Positions 14,387 to 20,588 of a stretch of 20,588 nt of DNA are shown piece after piece. Under the pieces are notes generated by a model. It worked only from the letters and a program-made list of their open reading frames with translations, did no database searches and was not told where the DNA came from. Position 1 is the stretch's first letter. Every line of letters begins with the position of its first letter. The DNA is from Trebonia sp035294225 (GTDB taxonomy: Bacteria > Actinomycetota > Actinomycetes > Streptosporangiales > Streptosporangiaceae): positions 1-20,588 of the forward strand of contig DATGLH010000090.1 of assembly GCA_035294225.1 (NCBI GenBank). Direction: 5' to 3'. The position numbers and the translations under genes are program-made.

Positions 14387-14426
14387 GCGCCGGACCGCCC
14401 CTCGTATCGCCGGACCGCCCCTCGTA
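14387..14426. repeat. 20-bp tandem duplication inside the LigT-like pseudogene (3' part)
   Basis: Copies 14387-14406 and 14407-14426 match at 19 of 20 bases, with a perfect 19-bp core. The 20-bp length shifts the frame of the minus-strand gene just before its HLT motif. Confidence 0.93.
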
Positions 14427-14589
14427 CGGCGGGAAGCCGGGAGACGCCTCGACGGCGCGCCGGGTCAGGGCGCGGAAGGGGCCGGGATCCGCCGGGGCGG
14501 GCCAGAGCACGTCCGTCCCGGACCAGCCGGTGCGGTCCAGCCGGAAGCGGAACCGGCCGGCCGCGCCGAACGGGCGCTCAAGCCCGGCG

Positions 14590-14629
14590 AGCACCGGGGA
14601 GCCGATCGCAGCACCGGGGAGCCGATCGC
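14590..14629. repeat. Perfect 20-bp tandem duplication inside the LigT-like pseudogene (5' part)
   Basis: Copies 14590-14609 and 14610-14629 are identical. The duplication shifts the frame of the minus-strand gene after 'GAIGSPVL'. Confidence 0.95.
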
Positions 14630-14820
14630 CCCGGGCGGCGGGAACGGGAAGAGCGCCGTGATACGGGCCGGGACGCCCGGCGGCGCATTGGCGTCAAGGC
14701 GCTCCCGGTGCCTGGCAGCGGCGGGTTCGGCCTCGGGGACCTCGACGATCAGGCCGCCGCGGGGACCCGGACGTGCCAGGTGGGATATTAACCGGGCGAG
14801 GGCCGGGCGGCCACCGCGGT

Positions 14821-16026
14821 TCAGGTTTGGCCGCGGCGGGCGGCGAGGCGGCCGAGGATGATGGCGACCCAGAGGGTGAAACCGTCCCGGCCGGCTGACG
14901 GAATGTACTGGGTGAGCTCGGTGACCCGGCGCAGGCGGTAGCGGACCGTGTTGGGATGCACGAAAAGCATCCGGGCGGTCGCTTCGAGCGACGATCCCTG
15001 CTCCAGGTAGGTGGTGAGCGTGTCGAGCAGCGCCGGGCCGCCGGCGAGCAGCGGCTCGTACACCTCCGTGACCAGGGTCTGCACCGCGTCGGGATCCCCG
15101 TCCAGGGCCCGTTCCGGAAGCAGCTCATCGGCGCTGGCCGGGCGCGGCGCGTCCGGCCAGGCGGGCGCCGCCCGCAGCCCGGCGAGCGCGGCCCGCGCGG
15201 ACGAGGACGCCGAGTGCAGGTCCCGCGCTGGCGGCCCCACCACCACCGGCCCGGGACCGAACCGGCCCGCGAGCTTCTCCGCGGCCGCCATCGGGTCGCC
15301 GGTGCCGCCGAGCACCACGATCAGCCTGCCCCCCTGCACGCCGGCCAGCAGGTCGAGCCGCGTCCGGCGGGCCTGCGCGCGCAGCTCCTCGATGACCGGC
15401 TCGGCCTCCTCGCCGTCGATGGTGCCGGCGATCACCGAGACGGGGGAGGAGGACCAGTTCAGCGCCGACGCCCACGAGTTCAGGCTGTCCTGCGCCTCAC
15501 CGCGCACGAGGGAGTCGACCACCAGCGCCTCGAGCCGGGCGTCCCACGCGCCGCGCGCCTCCGCGCTGCGCGCGTAGACCTGTGCCGCGCTGAACGCGAT
15601 CTCCCGGGCGTAGATCAGCACCGCCTCGCGCAGTTCGGCCTCGGCGCCCGGCGCGGCGAGCGTGTCCACCCGGGTCTCCACCACGTCGATGATCACGCGG
15701 ACCATCTCTACCGCGTGCTGGAGGCTGACCGCGCGGGCCAGCTCACGGGGGGCGGTGCTGAAGACCTCCGTGGCAGCGGGCCGCGGCCGTTCGGGATGCT
15801 TGATCCAGTCGGCGAACGCGGCGATGCCCGCCTGCGCGACCAGGCCCAGCCACGACCGGTTCTCCGCGGACATCTTGCGGAACCACGGCAGCCGCTCGTC
15901 CATCGCCGCGTTCGCCGCGGTGGCGAGCGCGCCCATCGACCGCTCGATCCGCTGCACCGTCTCGGGGTGAACCCGCGCCCGGGGCGTCCCGGCGCCGTTC
16001 CCCTTAGCCTGCCGTTTCGCCTGCAC
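14821..16026 (-). CDS. fasR: PucR-family transcriptional activator of fatty-acid synthesis (FasR)
   Basis: 401 residues from GTG 16026. The N-terminal half ('WLGLVAQAGIAAFADWIK', 'TAPRELARAVSLQHAVEMV') and the C-terminal PucR helix-turn-helix ('LEQGSSLEATARMLFVHPNT' followed by VRYRLRRVTELT) match the pattern of Streptomyces FasR, which binds upstream of fabD and activates the fab operon. The middle is a GGDEF-like/CdaR-type region with no recognisable catalytic residues. Position between aceE and fabD is as in Streptomyces and mycobacteria. The start lacks a strong ribosome site; an internal GTG or ATG about 20-30 residues in is possible. Unusually, 1.27 kb with a pseudogene separates it from fabD. 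Confidence 0.9.
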   Translation of the reverse strand: MQAKRQAKGNGAGTPRARVHPETVQRIERSMGALATAANAAMDERLPWFRKMSAENRSWLGLVAQAGIAAFADWIKHPERPRPAATEVFSTAPRELARAVSLQHAVEMVRVIIDVVETRVDTLAAPGAEAELREAVLIYAREIAFSAAQVYARSAEARGAWDARLEALVVDSLVRGEAQDSLNSWASALNWSSSPVSVIAGTIDGEEAEPVIEELRAQARRTRLDLLAGVQGGRLIVVLGGTGDPMAAAEKLAGRFGPGPVVVGPPARDLHSASSSARAALAGLRAAPAWPDAPRPASADELLPERALDGDPDAVQTLVTEVYEPLLAGGPALLDTLTTYLEQGSSLEATARMLFVHPNTVRYRLRRVTELTQYIPSAGRDGFTLWVAIILGRLAARRGQT

Positions 16027-16065
16027 GCAATCAGCGTGCCACGTCCCGCCTGCCGCCGCGCGCCC

Positions 16066-16149
16066 GGCGCGCCCGGCCGCCGCGCGCCCGGCCCGCCCTC
16101 CTCGCCCGGCGCGCCCGGCCGCCGCGCGCCCGGGCCGCCCTCCTCGCCC
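16066..16149. repeat. 42-bp tandem duplication between aceE and fasR
   Basis: Copies 16066-16107 and 16108-16149 match at 41 of 42 bases. They are extremely GC-rich and lie between the aceE terminator hairpin and the fasR start, where they would form part of the fasR upstream region. Confidence 0.93.
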
Positions 16150-16162
16150 GGCCCCTCCGCCC

Positions 16163-16199
16163 GCCGGGGCGCCTCCGGCCCGGCCGGAGGCGCCCCGGC
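16163..16199 (-). terminator. Perfect 37-nt palindrome, strong hairpin after aceE
   Basis: An 18-base arm (16163-16180) is perfectly complementary to 16182-16199 around a single central C at 16181. The hairpin begins seven bases after the aceE stop codon. There is no T-run, as is common for terminators in high-GC actinomycetes. It should reduce read-through from aceE into fasR and protect the aceE mRNA end. Confidence 0.8.
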
Positions 16200-16205
16200 C
16201 GGACC

Positions 16206-18977
16206 CTAGCCGAGAGCCTCCGAAACCGGGAGGTCCAGCTTGTACCTGGCGATCGCCCGGGCCGGCAGGGACTTGTCCGCCAGCCCGGAGCGCGCCAGCG
16301 ACGACAGCACGGCCAGCGTGACCGACTCCGCGTCCACGTGGAAGAACCGGCGGGCGGCCGGCCGCGTGTCGGAGAACCCGAACCCGTCGGTTCCCAGCGA
16401 CGTGTACGGCCCGGGCACCCAGCGGGCGATCTGGTCCGGCACGGCGCGCATCCAGTCGGACACGGCCACCACCGGGCCGGGAGCGCCCGACAGCACGGAC
16501 GTGACGTACGGCACCCGCTCGGCGGACTCGGGGTGCAGCAGGTTGTGCGACTCGCAGGCCAGCGCCTCCCGGCGCAGTTCGGTCCACGAGGTCGCCGACC
16601 ACACGTCCGCCGCGACCCCCCAGTCCGCCGCGAGCAGTTCCTGCGCGCGCAGCGCCCACGGCATGGCCACCCCGGAGGCGAGGATCTGTGCCCTGGCCGG
16701 AGGCGCCCCGGTCCGTTCCGGCGAAGAAACCGGCGAAGGAACCGGCGGAGCGGCCGCATAGCGGTACAGGCCTCGCAGGATCCCCTCGTCGAGCCCGGGA
16801 ACCGAAGGCGCCGGCGGCTGCGGGTACGGCTCGTTGTAGACGGTGAGGTAGTAGAAGATGTTCTCCCCCTCGGGGTGCTCCGGCGTGGCGTCGTACATGC
16901 GCCGCAGCGCGTCCTTCACGATCACCGCGACCTCGTACGCCCAGGCCGGGTCGTAGGACACGCACGCCTCCGACACCGAGGCGAGCAGCATCGAGTGCCC
17001 GTCGTTGTGCTGTAGCCCCTCGCCGGTCAGCGTCGTGCGGCCGGCCGTCGCCCCCAGCAGGAAGCCGCGGCCGAGCTGGTCGCCGAGCGCCCACATCTGG
17101 TCGCCTGTCCGCTGCCAGCCGAACATCGAGTAGAACACGTACACCGGGATCATGTGCGTCCCGTGGGTGGCGTACGAGGTGCCCGCCGCGATCACCGAGC
17201 CCATCGCGCCGGCCTCGCTGATGCCCTCGTGGAGGATCTGGCCGCGCTGCGACTCCTTGTAGGAGAGCAGCAGGTTGCGGTCCACCGCCTCGTACGTCTG
17301 GCCCATCGGCGAGTAGATCTTCGCGGTCGGGAACAGCGAGTCCATGCCGAACGTGCGCGCCTCGTCCGGGATGACCGGCACGAACCGGTCGCCGATCACC
17401 GGGTCCTTCATGAGGTCCTTCAGGATCCGGACGAAGGCCATCGTCGTCGCCACGGACTGCTTGCCCGAACCGCGCCGGTACTCCTCGAACACCGAGTCCG
17501 GCGGCTGCGGCAGCGGCTTGGCGCGGACCACCCGCCGCGGCAGCACGCCGCCGAGGGCGGCTCGCCGCTCCTTCATGTACCGGATCTCGTCGGAGTCCTC
17601 GCCGGGATGGTAGTACGGCGGCAGTTCCGCCTCCAGGGCGGAGTCCGGGATCGGCAGGTAGAGCCGGTCGCGGAACTCCTTGAGCTCGGCCACGGTGAGC
17701 TTCTTCATCTGGTGCGTGGCGTTGCGTGCCTCGAAGTCCTTGCCGAGCGTCCAGCCCTTGATCGTGTGCGTGAGGATCACGGTCGGCTGGCCGACGTGCT
17801 CGCGCGCCGCCTTGAACGCCGCGTACACCTTCCGGTAGTCGTGGCCCCCGCGCGACAGGGTGCGCAGCTCGTCGTCGGACAGGTGCTCGACCATCTTGCG
17901 CAGCCGCAGGTCGCCGCCGAAGAAGTGCTCCCTGATGTACGCGCCGGACTCCACGCTGTAGGTCTGGAACTGGCCGTCCGGCGTGGTGTTCATCTTGTTG
18001 ACCAGCACGCCGTCGGTGTCCTGCGCCAGCAGCGGATCCCAGTCGCGGCCCCAGATGACCTTGATCACGTTCCATCCGGCGCCGCGGAAGAACGCCTCGA
18101 GCTCCTGGATGATCTTGCCGTTGCCGCGTACCGGGCCGTCCAGCCGCTGGAGGTTGCAGTTGATGACGAACGTGAGGTTGTCCAGCTCCTCGCGGGCGGC
18201 CAGGCCGATCGCGCCCAGCGCCTCGGGCTCGTCCATCTCGCCGTCGCCGAGGAAGGCCCACACGTGCGACCTTGAAGTGTCGTGCAGCTCGCGGGCCAGC
18301 AGGTAGCGGTTGAACCGCGCCTGGTAGATCGCGTTCAGCGCCCCGAGGCCCATGGACACCGTCGGGAACTCCCAGAAGTCCGGCATCAGCCGCGGGTGCG
18401 GGTAGCTCGGCAGGCCGCCCCCGGGGTGCGACAGTTCCTGGCGGAACCCGTCGAGCTGGGCCTGGGTGAGCCGTCCCTCCAGGAACGCGCGCGCGTAGAT
18501 GCCGGGGGCGGCGTGCCCCTGGATGAACACCTGGTCGCCGGATTCCCCGTGGTCCTTGCCGCGGAAGAAATGGTTGAACCCGACCTCATACAAAGAGGCC
18601 GCCGACGCGTACGTCGCGATATGCCCGCCCACGCCCAGGCCGGGCCGGTTGGCCCGCGACACCATGATCGCGGCGTTCCACCGGATATAGGCGCGGATGC
18701 GCCGTTCGACGTACTCGTCGCCGGGGAACCAGGGCTCGCGTTCGGGCGGGATCGTGTTGATGTAGTCGGTGCTGCGCAGGCCGGGCACCCCGACCTGCTG
18801 CTCGCGCGCCCGCTCAAGCAGGCGCAGCATGAGGTAGCGGGCTCTCCCACGGCCGCGGGTACGGGTGACCGCGTCGAAGGAGTCCATCCACTCCCGCGTC
18901 TCGTCTGGGTCGATGTCCGGGAGCTGCGTGGGCAGCCCGTCGCTGATGATCGAGTAACGCTGGCGTCCGGTAGCCAC
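16206..18977 (-). CDS. aceE: Pyruvate dehydrogenase E1 component, homodimeric type
   Basis: A 923-residue thiamine-diphosphate enzyme that decarboxylates pyruvate and passes the acetyl group to the lipoyl E2, supplying acetyl-CoA. The N-terminus has 'DYINTIPPEREPWFPGDEYV' (residues 71-90) and 'GGHIATYASA' (117-126, with active-site H119). The TPP/Mg motif runs from G244 (GDGEMDEPEA) to N273 (NCNLQ). The C-terminus is the normal AceE end. Length fits the single-chain E1 of actinomycetes and E. coli. The start is GTG at 18977 with a GAGG-containing leader. It is upstream of fasR and the fab block on the same strand, separated by a strong hairpin. The E2/E3 genes are not in the window. Confidence 0.96.
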   Translation of the reverse strand: MATGRQRYSIISDGLPTQLPDIDPDETREWMDSFDAVTRTRGRGRARYLMLRLLERAREQQVGVPGLRSTDYINTIPPEREPWFPGDEYVERRIRAYIRWNAAIMVSRANRPGLGVGGHIATYASAASLYEVGFNHFFRGKDHGESGDQVFIQGHAAPGIYARAFLEGRLTQAQLDGFRQELSHPGGGLPSYPHPRLMPDFWEFPTVSMGLGALNAIYQARFNRYLLARELHDTSRSHVWAFLGDGEMDEPEALGAIGLAAREELDNLTFVINCNLQRLDGPVRGNGKIIQELEAFFRGAGWNVIKVIWGRDWDPLLAQDTDGVLVNKMNTTPDGQFQTYSVESGAYIREHFFGGDLRLRKMVEHLSDDELRTLSRGGHDYRKVYAAFKAAREHVGQPTVILTHTIKGWTLGKDFEARNATHQMKKLTVAELKEFRDRLYLPIPDSALEAELPPYYHPGEDSDEIRYMKERRAALGGVLPRRVVRAKPLPQPPDSVFEEYRRGSGKQSVATTMAFVRILKDLMKDPVIGDRFVPVIPDEARTFGMDSLFPTAKIYSPMGQTYEAVDRNLLLSYKESQRGQILHEGISEAGAMGSVIAAGTSYATHGTHMIPVYVFYSMFGWQRTGDQMWALGDQLGRGFLLGATAGRTTLTGEGLQHNDGHSMLLASVSEACVSYDPAWAYEVAVIVKDALRRMYDATPEHPEGENIFYYLTVYNEPYPQPPAPSVPGLDEGILRGLYRYAAAPPVPSPVSSPERTGAPPARAQILASGVAMPWALRAQELLAADWGVAADVWSATSWTELRREALACESHNLLHPESAERVPYVTSVLSGAPGPVVAVSDWMRAVPDQIARWVPGPYTSLGTDGFGFSDTRPAARRFFHVDAESVTLAVLSSLARSGLADKSLPARAIARYKLDLPVSEALG

Positions 18978-19033
18978 GCCGGTAGCCTCGCCTTCGCTGT
19001 TCGGCGGCTGTTGGCCGCGGTGGCTCTACTAGC

Positions 19034-19045
19034 TTGTCCAGACCA
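19034..19045 (-). promoter_or_regulatory. DasR/GntR-like operator candidate upstream of aceE
   Basis: TTGTCCAGACCA matches 10 of 12 positions of the palindromic core TGGTCTAGACCA of DasR (GntR/HutC family) sites. It is centred about 62 bp upstream of the aceE GTG. Such matches can arise by chance, so this is a candidate only. Confidence 0.35.
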
Positions 19046-19120
19046 ATCGTCGTACGACTCGGCTGGTTTTTCATCTCTACCAAACGGTAACTGCTGCCCG
19101 CCCCCCGGGGCAGCGCACGC

Positions 19121-19170
19121 AGGCCGCGCGGGCCGGCGTCCGGGCAGGCCGCGCGGGCCGGCGTCCGGGC
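19121..19170. repeat. Perfect 25-bp tandem duplication
   Basis: Copies 19121-19145 and 19146-19170 are identical. They lie between the divergent aceE and DUF3052 genes, and a degenerate continuation follows. Confidence 0.95.
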
Positions 19171-19366
19171 AGGCGGGCCGCGGGCCGGGAGGCGTCCCGG
19201 GCGGCGGCCGGGAAGGTCAATATCTGGCGGCTGTTTTCAGCTGAAGGCGGATTGCCACTTGCGCGCAGGGCCGACCCAGTGTGAACTGTCCCAACAAGAA
19301 GTACTGACGCGGCCACTGACGCCCAGGGCGGCTGGGGACGCGAGGAAGGATTCGGGAGGAACGTCA

Positions 19367-19795
19367 GTGAGCGCGACCGCGCGCCAGGCGCAGGATGAAC
19401 GCGGCCAGGCCGAGCGGCTCGGCATCAAGCCGGGTCAGGTGGTGCAGGAACTCGGCTATGACACGGATTGCGACGAGCAGCTGCGCGGCGCGATCGCGAG
19501 CATCGAGGGCGTCGAGCTCGTCGATGAGGATTACGACGACGTCGTCGACGTGGTCCTGATGTGGTGGCGGGACGGTGACGGAGACCTCGTGGACGCGCTG
19601 GTCGATGCGCTGACCCCGCTGGCCGACGGGGGGTACATATGGCTGCTCACGCCCAAGGCGGGCAGGCCGGGCCATGTCGAGCCGAGCGACATCGGCGAGG
19701 CGGCGCCCACCGCGGGCCTCGCCCAGACCTCCAGCGTGAGCGCGGCCAGGGACTGGTCGGGTTCCCGGCTGGTGGCGCCCAAAGCGCGCCGCTGA
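19367..19795 (+). CDS. DUF3052 family protein
   Basis: A 142-residue acidic protein from GTG 19367, chosen because GGGAGG lies seven bases upstream; a reading frame beginning at 19259 would add 36 residues that look non-coding. Visible features: 'RLGIKPGQVVQELGYDTDCD', 'DYDDVVDVVLMWWRDGDGDL', 'GYIWLLTPKAGRPGHVEPSD'. This is the actinobacterial DUF3052 family that is regularly found divergent from aceE and next to the AhpE peroxiredoxin (Rv2239c-type context in mycobacteria). Function is unknown. The conserved pairing with aceE and a peroxiredoxin hints at a link to central carbon or redox metabolism, but that is inference. Confidence 0.87.
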   Translation: MSATARQAQDERGQAERLGIKPGQVVQELGYDTDCDEQLRGAIASIEGVELVDEDYDDVVDVVLMWWRDGDGDLVDALVDALTPLADGGYIWLLTPKAGRPGHVEPSDIGEAAPTAGLAQTSSVSAARDWSGSRLVAPKARR

Positions 19796-19954
19796 CCGCC
19801 GTCACCTCCCATGCCTTATGCCGAACGGGCGGTGGCGACTGTCCCCCGCGCCCAGTGGCACACTTAGGCGTGGCAGGCGTCAGCGCGGGCTCGCCTCGCG
19901 CCGACCATCCGTTCCTGTTGGCACAGGCCAGCCGGCATCGAGAGGATTTCAGGC

Positions 19955-20413
19955 ATGGCAGTTGAGATCGGGGACGAGGCCCCCGACTTCGAGCTTCCCG
20001 ACCAGCACGGAACCCCGGTGAAGCTCTCCAGCTTCCGCGGCGAGAAGAACGTGGTGCTGGTGTTCTACCCGCTGGCTTTCAGCCCGGTGTGCAGCGGCGA
20101 GCTGTGCGGGATGCGCGACGAGTTCCCCGAGGTCAACCGCGACGACGTGGAACTGCTCACGGTGTCGGTGGACTCCATGTTCGCGCACCGCGCCTGGGCC
20201 GAGGCGGAGAACTTCCGGTTCCGGCTGCTTGCCGACTTCTGGCCGCACGGCGCGGTCGCCAGGGAATACGGCGTGTTCAACGATGACCGCGGCGTCGCCA
20301 CCCGCGGCACGTTCATCATCGACAAGGAAGGCGTCGTGCGCTGGAAGGTGGTCAACCCGATCCCGCAGGCGCGCGACATCGCCGACTACCAGAAGGCGCT
20401 CGCCGCGCTGTAG
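19955..20413 (+). CDS. ahpE: Thioredoxin-fold peroxiredoxin (AhpE/Bcp type)
   Basis: A 152-residue cytoplasmic enzyme that reduces peroxides. The active-site motif is P39-x3-S43-x2-C46 ('YPLAFSPVCSGELCGM'), with C46 the peroxidatic cysteine and R117 the conserved arginine ('TRGTFIIDKEG'). A second cysteine, C51, follows at the CxxxxC spacing of Bcp (PrxQ) enzymes, whereas the mycobacterial AhpE I recall is a 1-Cys enzyme, so this protein may form an internal disulfide. The ATG at 19955 is preceded by GAGAGG and CAGG. Context (DUF3052, then divergent aceE) matches the ahpE locus of mycobacteria. The symbol is by synteny; bcp-like is the alternative. Confidence 0.88.
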   Translation: MAVEIGDEAPDFELPDQHGTPVKLSSFRGEKNVVLVFYPLAFSPVCSGELCGMRDEFPEVNRDDVELLTVSVDSMFAHRAWAEAENFRFRLLADFWPHGAVAREYGVFNDDRGVATRGTFIIDKEGVVRWKVVNPIPQARDIADYQKALAAL

Positions 20414-20414
20414 T

Positions 20415-20443
20415 CGTCCGGGCAGGCGCTACCCGTGTGGACG
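20415..20443 (+). terminator. Possible hairpin after the peroxiredoxin gene
   Basis: CGTCC (20415-20419) pairs with GGACG (20439-20443), with an inner GGG/CCC pairing. It begins two bases after the peroxiredoxin stop codon. There is no T-run; weak call. Confidence 0.35.
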
Positions 20444-20456
20444 GGAGGGGGACCAG

Positions 20457-20588
20457 GTGCCGTGTTACCGGTGCGGCACGCGGCAGGCGGACCCGGAAGC
20501 CGGCAAGAGCAGCCCGTGGCGCCGCGGCGTGATCCGCGAGCACCAGGTGCTGATCTGCCCCGCCTGCCAGCCGTCCGCGCTCGCGGAC
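20457..20588 (+). CDS. Small CxxC/CxxC zinc-ribbon-like protein, 3' end beyond window
   Basis: GTG at 20457 follows a strong purine-rich ribosome site (GGGAGGGGGA). The 44 visible codons read M-P-C-Y-R-C-G at the start and 'VLICPACQPS' near the end, giving two CxxC pairs about 30 residues apart, the layout of a zinc ribbon. The middle is basic (R, K, H). It is open to the window edge. It starts 43 bp after the peroxiredoxin stop. Function cannot be assigned; zinc binding is inferred from the cysteine spacing. Confidence 0.6.
   Translation, partial: MPCYRCGTRQADPEAGKSSPWRRGVIREHQVLICPACQPSALAD

Larger units (their letters stand above)
14213..14787 (-). pseudogene. 2'-5' RNA ligase-family (LigT-like) pseudogene with two frameshifting 20-bp duplications
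   Basis: Minus-strand translation in three successive frames gives a complete LigT/2H phosphoesterase-like protein of about 165 residues: 'LIVEVPEAEPAAARHRERLD', then 'FGAAGRFRFRLDRTGWSG', then 'FPHLTVGHGHPLGDLRAAG' and a TAA at 14215-14213. The frame changes exactly at two tandem duplications, 14590-14629 and 14387-14426, each with a 20-bp period. Removing one copy at each restores a continuous reading frame across the junctions (…GSPVLAGLERPFG… and …EGRSGASFPHLTV…). The first catalytic motif, normally HxT, reads R-I-T in 'VPARITALFPF', so one active-site histidine is also lost; the second (HLT) is intact. No in-frame ATG, GTG or TTG is seen after the fasR stop. Intact family members act on 2'-5' phosphodiester or cyclic phosphate bonds in RNA. 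Confidence 0.82.
18978..19366. promoter_or_regulatory. Divergent promoter region of aceE and the DUF3052 gene
   Basis: These 389 bp contain no gene. Operator-like elements near aceE: TTGTCCAGACCA (19034-19045), the perfect palindrome GTCGTACGAC (19049-19058) and the inverted repeat TACC-AAAC-GGTA (19078-19089). A 25-bp tandem duplication is in the middle (19121-19170). On the DUF3052 side is the perfect palindrome TTCAGCTGAA (19236-19245). Promoter boxes cannot be fixed by eye. Confidence 0.55.

Noticed and set aside
14213..14787. Programmed frameshifting as the reason for the broken LigT-like frame
   Set aside because: Both breaks coincide with 20-bp tandem duplications whose removal restores the frame, and a catalytic histidine is missing, so mutation is the simpler explanation.
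14821..18261. A 1146-residue minus-strand frame spanning aceE and fasR
   Set aside because: Its first two thirds are out of frame with aceE. Only the portion from 16026 matches a PucR-family regulator.

Overview
The window comes from a high-GC actinomycete. GTG starts are common, several genes have GGAGG-type ribosome sites, and the right half carries the order peroxiredoxin, DUF3052, aceE, fasR, fabD, fabH, acpP, fabF, known from Streptomyces and (without fabH) from mycobacteria. I cannot name a genus from the sequence.

Left part (1-6034, minus strand): a probable operon read leftward. It encodes a 29-residue single-span membrane peptide, a GT28/MGDG-synthase-like glycosyltransferase, two cobalamin-binding radical SAM enzymes that I recognise as HpnJ and HpnR of hopanoid biosynthesis, a small polytopic membrane protein, and a DMT-family transporter cut by the window edge. 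Glycosyltransferase, hpnJ and hpnR overlap at their stop/start codons. Together they suggest tailoring of hopanoids: headgroup glycosylation, conversion to a cyclitol ether, C-3 methylation and possibly movement across the membrane. No squalene-hopene cyclase or hpnG/hpnH is in the window.

Middle part (6242-9861, plus strand): a 920-residue LAL-type LuxR regulator divergent from the hopanoid operon, then a short-chain dehydrogenase that converges on fabF.

Right part (9917-18977, minus strand): the type II fatty-acid synthase block fabD-fabH-acpP-fabF, its PucR-type regulator fasR, and aceE (pyruvate dehydrogenase E1), so acetyl-CoA supply and fatty-acid initiation and elongation sit together. 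Between fasR and fabD lies about 1.27 kb that is not genic in related organisms as far as I know. It holds a dead 2'-5' RNA ligase-like gene, broken by two separate 20-bp tandem duplications, plus tandem repeats and an AT-rich pocket. A perfect 37-nt palindrome separates aceE from fasR. Divergent from aceE are DUF3052, an AhpE/Bcp-like peroxiredoxin and the start of a CxxC zinc-ribbon protein that runs off the end.

A theme across the window is short tandem duplication: at least eight adjacent repeats with units of 20-42 bp and 95-100% identity, mostly in intergenic or decaying DNA. One is in frame inside a coding tail and one copies the last codons of acpP. No rRNA, tRNA, CRISPR array or intact insertion sequence was found.
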